Shown: positions 34,723 to 44,261, counted from the first letter of the stretch. The stretch: 64,000 nucleotides of DNA from Elusimicrobiota bacterium (GCA_030696455.1 JAUYSH010000036.1:1-64000), one strand, 5' to 3'. A program made the numbers and translations. The notes: generated by a model from the sequence alone, not told the origin.

Positions 34723-36123
34723 ATGATCCCCGTCTGCGCCGGCGTCATTCTTCGCTCGGGCGCCGTCCTCCTGGCGCGGCGCGGACCCGGTCGCCGCCAC
34801 GCCGGCAAGTGGGAGTTCCCCGGCGGGCGCATCGAGGAAGGCGAGACGCCGCCTGAGGCGCTCGTTCGAGAGCTGCGCGAGGAGCTCGGCATCGAGGCGA
34901 CGGTCGGCGCCGAGGTCGCCCGGACACGCCACGTCTACGACTTCGGGGAGATCGAGCTGATCGCTTTGATGGTGACGAGGTTCATCGGCGAGCTCAAGCT
35001 CGTCGACCACGATCAAGTCAAATGGGTCGAGGCGCGCCGCCTGCTCGAGTACGACCTGGCGCCCGCCGACGTCCCGATCGCGGAGGTCCTCGCGTCCTAC
35101 CGCCGCCGGGAACGCTACACGGGCACCCACCCCAAGAAGTTCGAGCAGAAGTACAAGGAGCTCGTCGACGACCCCGAGGCGGTCGCCAAGGCCAAGGCCC
35201 GCGGCTCCACCCCCGCCGGGGCGCACGTGCCGATCATGGTCGCCGAGGTCCTCGAGGCGCTCGACCCGCTGAAGGGCGCGAAGGTCCTCGACTGCACTTT
35301 GGGCTGGGGCGGCCACGCCTACGAGCTCGCCCGGGCGGCGGGGCCGGAGGGCGGCCTCATCGGGCTCGACCGCGACGGCGAGGAGCTCGCGCGCACCGCC
35401 GAACGCCTGCGCGCGCGCGGAGCGGCGCTCACCGCGCGTCAAAGCAATTACGCGGGGGCCCTCGGCGTGCTGCGGGAGATCGGGCTCGACGGCGTCGACG
35501 CTTTGCTGGCCGACCTCGGCGTCTCCTCGATGCAGCTCGACCGGCCCGAGCGCGGGATGTCGTTCAAGACCGATGGGCCGCTCGACATGCGCATGGACCG
35601 CTCCTCCGGCCCCACGGCGGCCGAGTGGCTCGCGCGCGCCGCCGAAGCCGAGATCGAGGAAGCCCTCGTCCGCTACGGCGACGAGCCCGACGCGCGCGCC
35701 GTCGCCCGGACGCTGGCGGCGCTTCGCGCGGAAGGCCGCGTCCCGAAGACGACCTTCGAGCTCGCCTCCGCCGTCGGCGTCGCCAAGGGCCTCGGGCCGG
35801 GGCGCTTCGTCAAGAAGGACGCGTCGGCCAAGCATCCGGCCGCGCGGACCTTCCAGGCCCTGCGCATCGCCGTCAACTCCGAGCGCGAGGCCCTCTCGAT
35901 CCTCCTGCGCGACCTTCCCGCCCTCCTGCGTCCCGGAGGCCGCGTCGCCCTGCTGACCTTCCACTCCGGCGAGGAGGCGCTCGTGTCGGCGGCCCTGGCC
36001 GAGCAGGCGGCGGCCGGGCTATGGGCCGAGCCTCCCGCTCCGCCGCGGCGAGCCTCCCCGGAGGAGATCCGCGAAAACCCTCGCTCGCGCTCGGCCCGCC
36101 TGTGGCGCGTCGTCCGGGCTTGA
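34723..36123 (+). CDS. Fusion of a MutT-like Nudix hydrolase and an RsmH-type rRNA methyltransferase
   Basis: 466 residues. The complete Nudix box (GX5EX7REUXEEXGU) occupies residues 35-57 (GRIEEGETPPEALVRE, then LREELGI), with 8-oxo-dGTPase-like context FPGG. From residue 168 an RsmH/MraW domain runs to the end: HVPIMVAEVLEAL, LDCTLGWGGHAYELA, LLADLGVSSMQLD, ERGMSFKTDGPLDMRM and the C-terminal FHSGEEALV. The linker includes YTGTHPKKFEQKYKEL. No stop or frameshift separates them. RsmH methylates N4 of C1402 in 16S rRNA; this may be a paralogue, since no division-cluster genes are nearby. Leaderless ATG after TAGAAT. Confidence 0.88.
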   Translation: MIPVCAGVILRSGAVLLARRGPGRRHAGKWEFPGGRIEEGETPPEALVRELREELGIEATVGAEVARTRHVYDFGEIELIALMVTRFIGELKLVDHDQVKWVEARRLLEYDLAPADVPIAEVLASYRRRERYTGTHPKKFEQKYKELVDDPEAVAKAKARGSTPAGAHVPIMVAEVLEALDPLKGAKVLDCTLGWGGHAYELARAAGPEGGLIGLDRDGEELARTAERLRARGAALTARQSNYAGALGVLREIGLDGVDALLADLGVSSMQLDRPERGMSFKTDGPLDMRMDRSSGPTAAEWLARAAEAEIEEALVRYGDEPDARAVARTLAALRAEGRVPKTTFELASAVGVAKGLGPGRFVKKDASAKHPAARTFQALRIAVNSEREALSILLRDLPALLRPGGRVALLTFHSGEEALVSAALAEQAAAGLWAEPPAPPRRASPEEIRENPRSRSARLWRVVRA

Positions 36124-36127
36124 CCGG

Positions 36128-36430
36128 CTAGCGCTCCCGGATCTCGCAGCTGTAGCGGTCGAGGCCGAGGTGGCAGGGCTTCCCCGGTCCCTGGCAGCCT
36201 CCGCGGCCTTCCATGCCGCAGCGGACCGCGCGCACCACGCGCTCGCCATTGGCGTCGAGGGCCTTCTGATAGCCCTCGGCGAAGCGGCGCGCCGTCTCCA
36301 GGTCCTTGAACGATTCGAGGAGCCTCGGCTTCCCGAGCTCGGGGCTGACGGGCGGCACCGACGGGTCTTCGATCAAGTAGAGATAGAGGACGTGCGCGGC
36401 CGGGTCGTAGGATTCATGAAGCGCCCACAT
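36128..36430 (-). CDS. Small hypothetical protein
   Basis: 100 residues from ATG 36430 (MWALHESYDPAAHVLYLYLI), which lies 6 bases after CATACT. An N-terminal beta strand with FKDLETARRFAEGYQKALD suggests a small mixed domain; the C terminus has three or four cysteines (CGMEGRGGCQGPGKPC). The same frame is open further upstream, but with a composition typical of chance frames. Unknown role. Confidence 0.5.
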   Translation of the reverse strand: MWALHESYDPAAHVLYLYLIEDPSVPPVSPELGKPRLLESFKDLETARRFAEGYQKALDANGERVVRAVRCGMEGRGGCQGPGKPCHLGLDRYSCEIRER

Positions 36431-36481
36431 GACCAAAGTATGGAGGATCTGAGATTCCTTCGCAAGTGATAAACTCGTCAC

Positions 36482-36913
36482 ATGCGCAGGGACCTGCTCG
36501 AGGTGCTCACCGTCGGCCTGCCGTTCTGCGGCTTCAAGATACTCGCCGGCCTCTCGCTGGGGGGCGCCGGGCGGCTGCTCGTCGGCCTGGGGGTCCTCGA
36601 CGCGGGCATCAACCTCATCAACCTCGCCGGCCTGCTCGCCGCCCGGACGCGTCCGATGGCCGCCTGCACCTTGGCCCTGGCGACCTATCCCTTCCGCGGG
36701 ACCGGGGCCTCCCCCCAAAAATGGCTGGACCTCGGCAACTCTCTCGACGTGCTGCTCTCCTTCGCCTTGGTCGCGGCGATGATCGGCTTCGGCCGGCTCG
36801 GCGCGATGCCGGCCGAACAGCTCGCCCTCTGGAACGCCTGCGTCATCCTCAACGTGCTCGGCGCGGGCCTCGCCCGCTTCGGGGCGTCGGTGCGCGACCT
36901 CGCCCGGGACTAG
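36482..36913 (+). CDS. Small membrane protein
   Basis: 143 residues with four probable membrane helices (near 10-30, 32-52, 62-80 and 85-130). ATG 36482 sits 6 bases after TAAACT, another leaderless start. No motif recognised. It overlaps the convergent cupin gene stop by four bases. Confidence 0.6.
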   Translation: MRRDLLEVLTVGLPFCGFKILAGLSLGGAGRLLVGLGVLDAGINLINLAGLLAARTRPMAACTLALATYPFRGTGASPQKWLDLGNSLDVLLSFALVAAMIGFGRLGAMPAEQLALWNACVILNVLGAGLARFGASVRDLARD

Positions 36914-37242
36914 GCCGGCTTCTTCGCGGGTCCGCCGGCGCGGGCGAGGAACAAGGTCATCTTGAAGCGCTCGACGGCCTTGAGCGCGTGCGGCACGCCG
37001 TTGGGCATGAGGATCATCTGCCCCGCCTTCACCCGGTGAGGGACCCCGCCGACCGAGATCTCGGCCTCGCCGTCAAGGACATGCACGAGGGCGTCGAAAG
37101 GCGCGGTGTGCTCGCTCAGGCTCTCGCCCTTGTCGAAGGAGAAGACGGTGACCGAGCCGGTGTCCCGGTTGATCAAGGTGCGGCTGACCACCGCCCCCTC
37201 GGAATAGCTCACGAGGCCCGCCGCGTCGAGTACTTCGCTCAT
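36910..37242 (-). CDS. Cupin-domain protein
   Basis: 110 residues from ATG 37242, with GGGGAGGAAG upstream, inside the end of the hemerythrin gene (ATGA overlap). Cupin motifs are GESLSEHTAPFDALVHVLDG (HX region with Glu) and GQMILMPNGVPHALKA. It probably binds a metal ion. Coupling to a hemerythrin-like protein suggests a role in oxygen, NO or iron stress, but this is inferred from neighbours only. Confidence 0.85.
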   Translation of the reverse strand: MSEVLDAAGLVSYSEGAVVSRTLINRDTGSVTVFSFDKGESLSEHTAPFDALVHVLDGEAEISVGGVPHRVKAGQMILMPNGVPHALKAVERFKMTLFLARAGGPAKKPA

Positions 37243-37739
37243 ATCTTCCTCCCCATTTCTTCGTAGCCCGCCGCCGCCAGGGCGCGCCGTATGGACGCCG
37301 TCACGTGAGGGCCGTCGACGTGCGCGGCGGGCGGGATATCGGGCGCGGAGCGCAGGCGCTCGAGGACCGCGTCCGCCTCCGCGCCGAGCGCGAGCTCGCA
37401 CTGCTCGTAGAGCCCCTCCGGGCGCTCCTCCATCTCGTTGTGCGGCTTCAGGACCGAGCGCAGAACTTCCAATATCGCCGGCGTCGGGCTCGGGATGAGC
37501 AGCGAGGTCAGCGCGCCGTGATCGAGCCGGGTCCTTTCCGCGAGCGCGACGGCGGCGCCGCTCAGCCGCCGCGCGGCGGGGATCAGGATCAGCTCCTCCA
37601 TGCCCACGTGCTTGAGCAGGCCGCGCCGGAACGCCTCGTAGGCGTCGAGGTCGAGGGCCGCAGGGTCCGCGCCCGCCTTCGTGAACAGCGCGTCGAGGCG
37701 GTCATGGTCTTGCGCAAGGTAATCGGTGATCTTTCCCAT
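37239..37739 (-). CDS. Hemerythrin-like HHE domain protein
   Basis: 166 residues. Iron-ligand positions are visible: His in LAQDHDRLD, HVGMEE (His and Glu), LDHGAL and LKPHNEMEE. It is a four-helix bundle that should carry a di-iron centre and bind O2 or NO. It comes first in a two-gene operon with the cupin. The extra 45 C-terminal residues are not part of the core fold. Confidence 0.87.
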   Translation of the reverse strand: MGKITDYLAQDHDRLDALFTKAGADPAALDLDAYEAFRRGLLKHVGMEELILIPAARRLSGAAVALAERTRLDHGALTSLLIPSPTPAILEVLRSVLKPHNEMEERPEGLYEQCELALGAEADAVLERLRSAPDIPPAAHVDGPHVTASIRRALAAAGYEEMGRKI

Positions 37740-37756
37740 AGGTTCAGTATATCAGG

Positions 37757-38386
37757 CTAGGCGCAGCCGCACCCGCCCGCGAACTCCGGCTTCCGCGCGG
37801 CCCGGATGATGAGCACGCCTTCCCGGGCGATCAGCACGGCCAGGACCAGCGCCGCGGCCGCGTCGGACCACCACAGCGCGGGCGCGGCCATGAAGAGCAG
37901 GCTTCCCGCGAGCAGGACCACGGAGAGCTTGATGCAGGCCAAGGAGCAGTCGGCGTCCTTGAGCACGGTGCAGCTGTCGAGCCCCTTGGCGACCTCGCGC
38001 TTGGCCCTCCACAGGTAGAACATGAAGCTCAGGCTCGCGGCCGCGATGACGAGGCCGGGAACGGTCGTCTCCGGCCGCCCGCCCGCGCGCAGCTGTGCGA
38101 GCGCGCCGGCGGCGGCCCCCCCCGCGAGCAGGACGAACAGGATCCCGATCCCCAGGGTCGCGCGGCGCTCCCTCTCGACGGCGAGCCCGGCCCCGACGCC
38201 CGCCTCGGCGCGGAAACGCCAGAGCACGAGGGCCGCCGAGAACACCTCGATGAAGCTGTCCGCGCCGAACCCGGCCAGCGCCATGGAGTCGTCGCTGACG
38301 CCGAAATAGACGGACACGGCTCCTTCGACGAGGTTGTAGGCGATCGTGAACCAGGACAGCAGGAGCGCGCGCTCGATGAGCGTCAT
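37757..38386 (-). CDS. CDF-like cation transporter lacking the cytoplasmic domain
   Basis: 209 residues with six hydrophobic helices. Metal-site-like residues lie in GFGADSFIEVFSAALVL (helix 2) and WWSDAAAALVLAVLI (helix 5). It has a Cys-rich loop CTVLKDADCSLACIKLS and ends CGCA. The C-terminal dimerisation domain of ordinary CDF proteins is missing, so it is a compact transporter. Possible heavy-metal substrate, suggested by the cysteines. Confidence 0.75.
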   Translation of the reverse strand: MTLIERALLLSWFTIAYNLVEGAVSVYFGVSDDSMALAGFGADSFIEVFSAALVLWRFRAEAGVGAGLAVERERRATLGIGILFVLLAGGAAAGALAQLRAGGRPETTVPGLVIAAASLSFMFYLWRAKREVAKGLDSCTVLKDADCSLACIKLSVVLLAGSLLFMAAPALWWSDAAAALVLAVLIAREGVLIIRAARKPEFAGGCGCA

Positions 38387-38447
38387 TCGACGATGATAGT
38401 ATATCGCGTTTGCGCGGGCGGAGCGCGTCGACGCCGAGGATCGGGAA

Positions 38448-39032
38448 CTAGGGCTTGCGGCTCAGGAACTCGGCGCGCTCGACGGCGAAGGCGCGGGACG
38501 CCTCGGCGCCGTCCTCGACGACCACGTCGAACCCGCCGGTCGGAGCGGGCTCCGCGGACAAGGTCACGACCGGCCAGCGCGGAAGGTCCTCGAGCTCGAG
38601 CCTCACGCCGGAGCCCGGATCCACGATCACCTTCACGGCTTTTCCGCGAGCCTCCTGCAGCTTGATCCATGGCCGCGCGAGGGCGCGGAAGGCGTCGTCG
38701 GCGAGGAAATGCTCCTCGACGTGAAGCGACCGCGGCGCCTCGCGGCAGCGCTCCAGGTCCCGGCAGATGTCGTAGGGCTCCTCGGCCATGCCGGGCAGGC
38801 GCGCGGCGAGGCGCTTGCGCTCGGGTCCGGAGCCGGCGGCGACCGCGTCGCGCAGTTCCTCGGCGCCGCCCAGCACGGCGCGGCGCATCTCCAAGGACCG
38901 CTTCTGTCTCAGACGGGAGAGCCCGGCGGACAGGACATCCTCCGCGGATCGCTGAGGGGCCTTGGGCTTAGGCGCGGGAGCGGGGGCGGCGAAGGCGACG
39001 CCGGCGGCCAGCAGAAGGATCTGAAGGGCCAT
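38448..39032 (-). CDS. Exported protein, unknown function
   Basis: 194 residues from ATG 39032 (MALQILLLAAGVAFAAP), giving a clean signal peptide; an upstream ATG five codons away is less likely. A Pro/Lys linker follows, then helices with CRDLERC (residues near 105), and a beta-rich C-terminal half. No family is recognised. Confidence 0.6.
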   Translation of the reverse strand: MALQILLLAAGVAFAAPAPAPKPKAPQRSAEDVLSAGLSRLRQKRSLEMRRAVLGGAEELRDAVAAGSGPERKRLAARLPGMAEEPYDICRDLERCREAPRSLHVEEHFLADDAFRALARPWIKLQEARGKAVKVIVDPGSGVRLELEDLPRWPVVTLSAEPAPTGGFDVVVEDGAEASRAFAVERAEFLSRKP

Positions 39033-39145
39033 GCCGTAGCATGGCACATCCCTGTTACGGATTCAATTCCGCCCCCCTCTGGGGGCCTCCCCATCACCAC
39101 CAGCGCTGACGGTAAAGGGGATGATCTGCGCGGCCGACCTCGCCT

Positions 39146-40201
39146 CTACCCCCGGTAGAAAGAAGAGGCGCGCCAGGCGTCGGCGGCGCCGCGACCGTAC
39201 GCCTTCAGGCAGCCGGCGGCGGGGATCGCGAGGATCATGCCGGGCATGCCTCCCCACCCGCCGCCGATGATGAGCGCCACGATCGTCTCGACGGGAGACA
39301 GTCCCACCTTGTCGCCGACGATCCGGGGCGTGATCACGAAGCCCTCGAGCGTCTGCGCGACCCCGAACAGCGCGAGCACGCCGACCACCGACCCCCACCC
39401 CGAGAAATCGACGGCGGTCATGACGAGAGAGGTGCTCAGCCCCAGGAAAACGCCGAGGTAGGGCACGATGTTGAGCAGGCCGGAGAGCAGCCCGATCAGG
39501 ATGCCGAAGCGGATGCCCAGGAGGCTCAGGCCCGCGGCGTAGATGACCGCGAGGATGAGGGCCACCGTGATCTGGCCGCGGATATAGCCCGAGAACACGC
39601 GGTCGGTCTCGGAGAGCCAGCGGTTCGCCGCGGCGCGGTGGCGCGGAGGGACGAAGCTCAGCAGGCGCGGACGGAACAGGTCGATGTCGCGCAGGAAATA
39701 ATAGAAGACGACGGGCACGATGACGAGGTTGAGCAGGCCCGTCAAGGTCCCCGCCACCCCGGAGAAGAAGCGGCCCGCGAACAAGCCGACCGGCGCCAGC
39801 GCCGCGACCGAGAGGCCCGTGAGCCAGCTCTTGAGCTGCTCCAGGAGAGCGGCCTTGTCGGCCGGCAGGCGCACGCCGAACGGCTCGAGCCGGCCGGACA
39901 GGCGGTCGTACGCCGCCGCGGCGTAATCCGGGAAGTCGAGGGCGAACTGCCGCGCCTCCGAGACGAGCGTGGGGATGACGAGCCCCACCGCGGCGACCGC
40001 GAGGAGGGCCACGCCCGACAGGATCAGGATCACCGCGGCGTCCCGGGACAGCTTGCGGCGCTGCAGCCAATCGGCCAGCGGGTCGAAGGCGTACGCCAAC
40101 GCGAAGCCGAAGAAGACCGGGAACAAGGTGTCGAAGAGGGCCCAGCCCAGCAGGAGCGCGGCCGCCGCGCCCGCGACGGCCGCCGCCGTCGCCCGGTTCA
40201 T
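39146..40201 (-). CDS. AI-2E family transporter
   Basis: 351 residues with about eight membrane segments. Family signatures are ALAYAFDPLADWLQRRK near residue 35, GYIRGQITVALILAVIYAAG near 210 and LLNIVPYLGVFLGLSTSLVM near 245, with the PRIVGDKVGLSPVETIVALI end region. Members export small molecules or act as Na+/H+ exchangers. It stands alone, with no quorum-sensing genes nearby. Confidence 0.93.
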   Translation of the reverse strand: MNRATAAAVAGAAAALLLGWALFDTLFPVFFGFALAYAFDPLADWLQRRKLSRDAAVILILSGVALLAVAAVGLVIPTLVSEARQFALDFPDYAAAAYDRLSGRLEPFGVRLPADKAALLEQLKSWLTGLSVAALAPVGLFAGRFFSGVAGTLTGLLNLVIVPVVFYYFLRDIDLFRPRLLSFVPPRHRAAANRWLSETDRVFSGYIRGQITVALILAVIYAAGLSLLGIRFGILIGLLSGLLNIVPYLGVFLGLSTSLVMTAVDFSGWGSVVGVLALFGVAQTLEGFVITPRIVGDKVGLSPVETIVALIIGGGWGGMPGMILAIPAAGCLKAYGRGAADAWRASSFYRG

Positions 40202-40271
40202 CGTTCGTCTCCGCCGTGGACGTGGATCATATGGTAGTTAACTTCTCTTGAGAGACCGCCCGCAAGCACCG

Positions 40272-40919
40272 TCAGCGAGGGCGGGGCACGGAAAACGGCA
40301 GCATGCGCTTCCCCGGGAGGAAAGGCCCCGACGTCTTCTCATAGACGCTCACGTGCTGGGCCATCCACATCAGGGGGATCGGCGCGGCCCGGAAGACCTC
40401 GAAGATCCTGCCCGTCCGGGGCCGGTCGTAGATGAAGCCCCGGTCCGCGAGGCGTTTGACCCAATAGCGCTTCGGCTGCTCGTTGACGTGGTGATGCCCT
40501 CCCTGATGCGGGGGCGCGGCGGACATGACGAGGGTGTCGCTGAAGCGCACGAGGTTGTCCAGGAAGATGTCCGCCATCTCCTCGGGGATGTGCTCGGCGA
40601 CCTCAAGGCAAAGCGCGAAATCGAAACGGCCCCAGGTATTCTCGAAAGGCACCGTCAGGTCTTGGATGTGGACCGGGACCGGCAGCGCGTGCTCGGACGG
40701 CGCCAGGGCGCCGTCCAGCGAAAAAACCTCGACCCCCTTGCGCGCGAAGGCGTGCGAGTACAGCCCGCACCCGCAGCCGAGGTCGGCGACGCGCTTGGGC
40801 TTGAATTCGGCGATCAGGGCCACGGCGATAGCCTCCGCCGAGCGCATGTAGGGCTCGTTGCCCTTCCCCCATTCCGCGAAGAAGGCCGCGTCGTAGATGA
40901 CATCCAGGTCCGGCATCAT
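40272..40919 (-). CDS. SAM-dependent methyltransferase
   Basis: 215 residues from ATG 40919, overlapping the DksA-like gene stop (ATGA). Motif I is VADLGCGCGLYSHAFARKG, followed by VFSLDGA and FALCLEVAEHIPEEMADIFL. The HHHVNEQPKRYWVKRLADRG region is typical of methyltransferases acting on surface sugars. Target unknown. Confidence 0.88.
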   Translation of the reverse strand: MMPDLDVIYDAAFFAEWGKGNEPYMRSAEAIAVALIAEFKPKRVADLGCGCGLYSHAFARKGVEVFSLDGALAPSEHALPVPVHIQDLTVPFENTWGRFDFALCLEVAEHIPEEMADIFLDNLVRFSDTLVMSAAPPHQGGHHHVNEQPKRYWVKRLADRGFIYDRPRTGRIFEVFRAAPIPLMWMAQHVSVYEKTSGPFLPGKRMLPFSVPRPR

Positions 40920-41248
40920 GCGGAGCACTCGACGCAGAGCGGGGTTTCCGGAAGAGCCTCGAGGCGAGCCTCAGGGATCGGGTTCTTGCAGCCCACGCAG
41001 GCGCCGTAGGTCCCGCTCTCGATCGCGGCCAAGGCGCGACGCACCATCTCCAGACGCTGGCGGACGTTCGCCTGAAGGCTCAGCGATATCTCCTGGGACT
41101 GCAGCGCGTCGGCGCGCGACAAGCGCCCGATGGATTCATCGAGGGAGACCGCGGCGGTCCCGTCCCGCCCCGAGCTCAGCGAAGCCTCCATTTCCCGCGC
41201 GAGGCGCTCCAGGATGAGTTTGAATCGATCTGATTTGTCTTTTGGCAT
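40916..41248 (-). CDS. TraR/DksA-type zinc-finger protein
   Basis: 110 residues from ATG 41248 (MPKDKSDRFKLILERLAREM). A long N-terminal coiled coil is followed by the zinc finger CVGCKNPIPEARLEALPETP...CVEC, with ATYGACVGC-like spacing as in DksA/TraR/YocK proteins. It lacks the DxxDxA acidic tip I would expect for DksA proper, so a stress or sporulation-like regulator of RNA polymerase is as likely. First gene of a two-gene unit with the methyltransferase. Confidence 0.85.
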   Translation of the reverse strand: MPKDKSDRFKLILERLAREMEASLSSGRDGTAAVSLDESIGRLSRADALQSQEISLSLQANVRQRLEMVRRALAAIESGTYGACVGCKNPIPEARLEALPETPLCVECSA

Positions 41249-41414
41249 ACCGATGGGATCAAGGACGGAAGAGCGAAGGCGGGCGCTCACGCTCTCGAGC
41301 GGAAGGGAACTGCGTGGAAGTGATTTTAACATAAGAATGCCGGTCAACGCTTCTTCACAAATCCGTTCTCCCCGCGCGATGGCACGCGCGCGACGCGCGA
41401 GCTACGATACCGCC

Positions 41415-42113
41415 ATGAAAACCAACACCGCCGAGCGGCCGTCGTCGCGCCGGGAAGACGTGTTCGCGAAGTACGCGGGCAAGAACGTGATCGCGGTCGG
41501 GGCGCATCCGGACGACATCGAGCTCGGCTGCGGGGGCACCCTGGCGCGCCTGGTCCGCGCCGGGGCGCGCGTGACGATGGTCGTCGTGAGCATCCCCAGC
41601 AACGTCCGCACCCGCCGCCGTGAGGCGATCAAGGCCGCGAAGGTGCTCGGCTGCGATATCCGTTTCCTGAACCCCGACCGGCCCTCGCGCGTGGAGGATC
41701 TGAAGACGCATCAGCTCGTGGGCATGCTGGACTCCGTGGTCAAGGAGCTTCAGCCCGCGGCGATGTTCACGCACAGCCTGAGCGGCCTCCATCTCGACCA
41801 CAAGCTGACCCACGAGGCCTGCATGTCGAGCAAGCGCCTGCGCTTCTTCGACGTCTTCTGCTATTCGCCGACGGACACCCACGCCGTGAACATCCCGTTC
41901 TTCGCCGACGTGTGGGTCGACACCTTCGACACGATCGAGGTGAAGATGAAGGCGATCCAGGCCCACGCGAGCCGGTTCAAGGAGCGGGGCCTGACTCCGG
42001 AGCGCTACCGCGACATCGACGTCCACATGGGCCGGCTCGTCGGACTCGAATGCGCCGAGGGCTTCGAGGTCGGCCGCATGAGGGTCGACCGCCGGACGGC
42101 GGGCGACGCCTAG
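41415..42113 (+). CDS. PIG-L family N-acetylglucosaminyl deacetylase
   Basis: 232 residues. The zinc-binding motif AVGAHPDDIELGCGGTLARL is near residue 28, and the distal His is in LSGLHLDHKLTHEAC. Such enzymes remove acetyl groups from GlcNAc-type sugars in glycolipid, mycothiol or bacillithiol pathways; the partner pathway is not visible. ATG 41415 is 6 bases after TACGAT, so leaderless. Confidence 0.92.
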   Translation: MKTNTAERPSSRREDVFAKYAGKNVIAVGAHPDDIELGCGGTLARLVRAGARVTMVVVSIPSNVRTRRREAIKAAKVLGCDIRFLNPDRPSRVEDLKTHQLVGMLDSVVKELQPAAMFTHSLSGLHLDHKLTHEACMSSKRLRFFDVFCYSPTDTHAVNIPFFADVWVDTFDTIEVKMKAIQAHASRFKERGLTPERYRDIDVHMGRLVGLECAEGFEVGRMRVDRRTAGDA

Positions 42114-42120
42114 GCCCGGC

Positions 42121-42981
42121 TCACCGCTTCTCCCACAGCGCGCGGCGAGCGGCCGGGGCGAGCAGGAACAGCTCGCGATGGCGCGCGGGAACGCGTGCCA
42201 GGCTCCGCTCCGATATGGCCAGGCGCGGGAAGACGTCGGCCGTGTTCGGGTCGCGGAACCAGGAGCGCGTGAACACGAACATCAGCACGGGGCGCGGCTC
42301 GGCGGTGAGGTTGGGCATCCCGCCGTGGAAGGTGCGATAGTCGAAGAAGAACGAGCGGCCGAAAGCGCCGGTCATGCGCTCGACGGGGAACTTGCGGGCG
42401 ATCTCCCGCTCCCCGGGCGGCCGGGCGCGCAGCGCCAGGCGGTGCGAGCCGGGCCAGATGGCGGTGGGGCCGTTCTCCTCGGTCATGCCGCACAGCGGCA
42501 CGCACAGCGTGACGGCGTAAGGCGGAAGCTCCGGCAGGCGGCCCTTGAAGCGGACCTTCCTCCCGGCGACGGAGCGGTCGAAGCGGATGGGCGCGTCGAT
42601 GTGCTGATGCTGGCGGTAGGCGCCGGGCATCGCGATGACGGTCTCCAGGCTCGAGATGCGGTAGTCCTCGCCCAGCAAAGCCGCGAGCATCGCGCGAAGG
42701 GCGGGATTGGCGTAGAACGCCGGCTCCAGGAAAGGGCCTTCGAACGGCACGACGGCGGCGTAGCGGCCGGCGATGTCGCGCACGAGGCCGCGGGCGCGCA
42801 GCTCCCCGGACGAATGCCGCCGCGCGATCTCGGCGCGAAGCCTCCGCAGCAACGGCAAGGGGAACAGATTGGCGAACGCGACCGCGCCGTCGCGATCCAT
42901 CGCGGCGAGGACTTTCTTCAGCGTCCTGGAGGACGGCTGCTTGGCATCCTTCCTCGAGAATGCGATCGTCGCGATGCTCAT
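42121..42981 (-). CDS. PhyH-like Fe(II)/2-oxoglutarate dioxygenase
   Basis: 286 residues from ATG 42981, overlapping the MFS stop (ATGA). The HxD motif is in YRQHQHIDAPIRF and the distal His in YRTFHGGMPNLT, followed by an Arg-containing RPVLMFVFTRSWF. It resembles phytanoyl-CoA dioxygenase family enzymes. With an MFS transporter upstream, it may hydroxylate or degrade an imported small molecule. Confidence 0.83.
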   Translation of the reverse strand: MSIATIAFSRKDAKQPSSRTLKKVLAAMDRDGAVAFANLFPLPLLRRLRAEIARRHSSGELRARGLVRDIAGRYAAVVPFEGPFLEPAFYANPALRAMLAALLGEDYRISSLETVIAMPGAYRQHQHIDAPIRFDRSVAGRKVRFKGRLPELPPYAVTLCVPLCGMTEENGPTAIWPGSHRLALRARPPGEREIARKFPVERMTGAFGRSFFFDYRTFHGGMPNLTAEPRPVLMFVFTRSWFRDPNTADVFPRLAISERSLARVPARHRELFLLAPAARRALWEKR

Positions 42982-44261
42982 GCGTGGGCCGCCGCGTCCC
43001 GGCGCGCGAACCAGACCGTCGTGACCGCCGCCAGGACCGCCGTGGCCAGCAGCAAGGTCAGCATGCTCTGCCAGCCGCCCGGACGATCGATGATGACGCC
43101 GCCCGCGAACTGATAGAGCATGGCCGCGGCGTAGCCCGCCGCGTCGATGAGGCCGATCAGCACGCCGCAGTGCTTCCCGCCGTGCTCGATGGAGAACACG
43201 CTCATCGGCAGGTAGTAGGACGGCGCGACGGTCAGGCCGTAGAGGAACAGGACGACGACCGTGGCCGCGAACGCCGCCCCCGGCGTCAACGCGACGCGGC
43301 CCATGACGAACAGCGCGCCGAGGCACAGCGCGGACAGGGCGAGCATGCCTCCGAGCAGCGGGGCGCGTCCCGCGCGCGAGACGCGATCATAGAGCCAGCC
43401 GCCGGCGAGCAAAGCGGCGAAGCAACCGGCCGGGAACACCGAGGACGCCGTGGCGGCCTGGGCCGGGGAGATCGCCAAGGTCTCCTTCAGGTACAGCGGC
43501 AGGAAGCCGATGACCTCCATCAGCACCGTCGTGCACATGATGCTGACGCACATCAGCCAGACCCGCCCGCTGCGGGCGAAATATCGCAGCGCCTCGCCGA
43601 GGCCGGCGCCGTCGAGGCGATGCGGGCCGGCGGGACCGTCCGCGGCGACCGCGGGCGGAGGCAGGCCCGCGTCGGCCGGGCGGCCTTTGAGGAAGACGAA
43701 GATCAGGACCGCGACGGCGGCGGTCAGAAGACCGGCGGCGAAGAATATGCCGCGCCAGCTCATGCGCGCCAGCAAGGTCCCGAGCAGGAGCGTCGACAGC
43801 ACCGAGCTCAGGCGTGAGCTCGTGGAGATCACGCCCCAGACCTTCCCGTAACGGTCCGGCTCGTACCAGGCCGCGATCAGCTTGGACATGGCGGGCCAGC
43901 CGGCGGCCGCGGCCATGAGCATCGTGAAGTTGAGAAAGCAGAACAGGGCGAAGCCGCCGGCGAGCCCGAAGGCGACGGCCGCGGCCGCGGTGACCGACAG
44001 CGCCAGCAGGAACACCCTGCGCCCGCCGAGCCGGTCGGCGACCACCCCGCTGAGCAGCTTGCCCACGACCATCCCCGCGGTGCCCCAGCCCAGGACCGCC
44101 CCGAACATGGTCTTCGTGAGGCCGAGCTCCGGGTCGCCGACCATCGCGGGGCTGGCGACGTAGATCGCCGTCCGGGAGAGGATGAAGCCCATATACCCGA
44201 CGTACATGCAGGCGAGCACGGCCAGCTCCCACCGGAGACGCCGGCGAGCCGTGTCCGTCAC
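42978..44261 (-). CDS. MFS transporter (OPA/phosphoglycerate-type family)
   Basis: 427 residues, twelve membrane helices. The MFS A-motif is in [20 protein letters not shown], and the second half begins near [20 protein letters not shown]. The pattern [20 protein letters not shown] is close to the GlpT/OPA sugar-phosphate or hexuronate transporter groups. Its ATG overlaps the remnant ppa stop, and the PhyH gene follows it, so all three share a transcript. Confidence 0.88.
   Translation of the reverse strand: MTDTARRRLRWELAVLACMYVGYMGFILSRTAIYVASPAMVGDPELGLTKTMFGAVLGWGTAGMVVGKLLSGVVADRLGGRRVFLLALSVTAAAAVAFGLAGGFALFCFLNFTMLMAAAAGWPAMSKLIAAWYEPDRYGKVWGVISTSSRLSSVLSTLLLGTLLARMSWRGIFFAAGLLTAAVAVLIFVFLKGRPADAGLPPPAVAADGPAGPHRLDGAGLGEALRYFARSGRVWLMCVSIMCTTVLMEVIGFLPLYLKETLAISPAQAATASSVFPAGCFAALLAGGWLYDRVSRAGRAPLLGGMLALSALCLGALFVMGRVALTPGAAFAATVVVLFLYGLTVAPSYYLPMSVFSIEHGGKHCGVLIGLIDAAGYAAAMLYQFAGGVIIDRPGGWQSMLTLLLATAVLAAVTTVWFARRDAAAHA

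Noticed and set aside
40916..41347. Longer start of the DksA-like gene at TTG 41347
   Set aside because: The extra 33 residues look like intergenic sequence; ATG 41248 gives the family length and a normal coiled-coil start.
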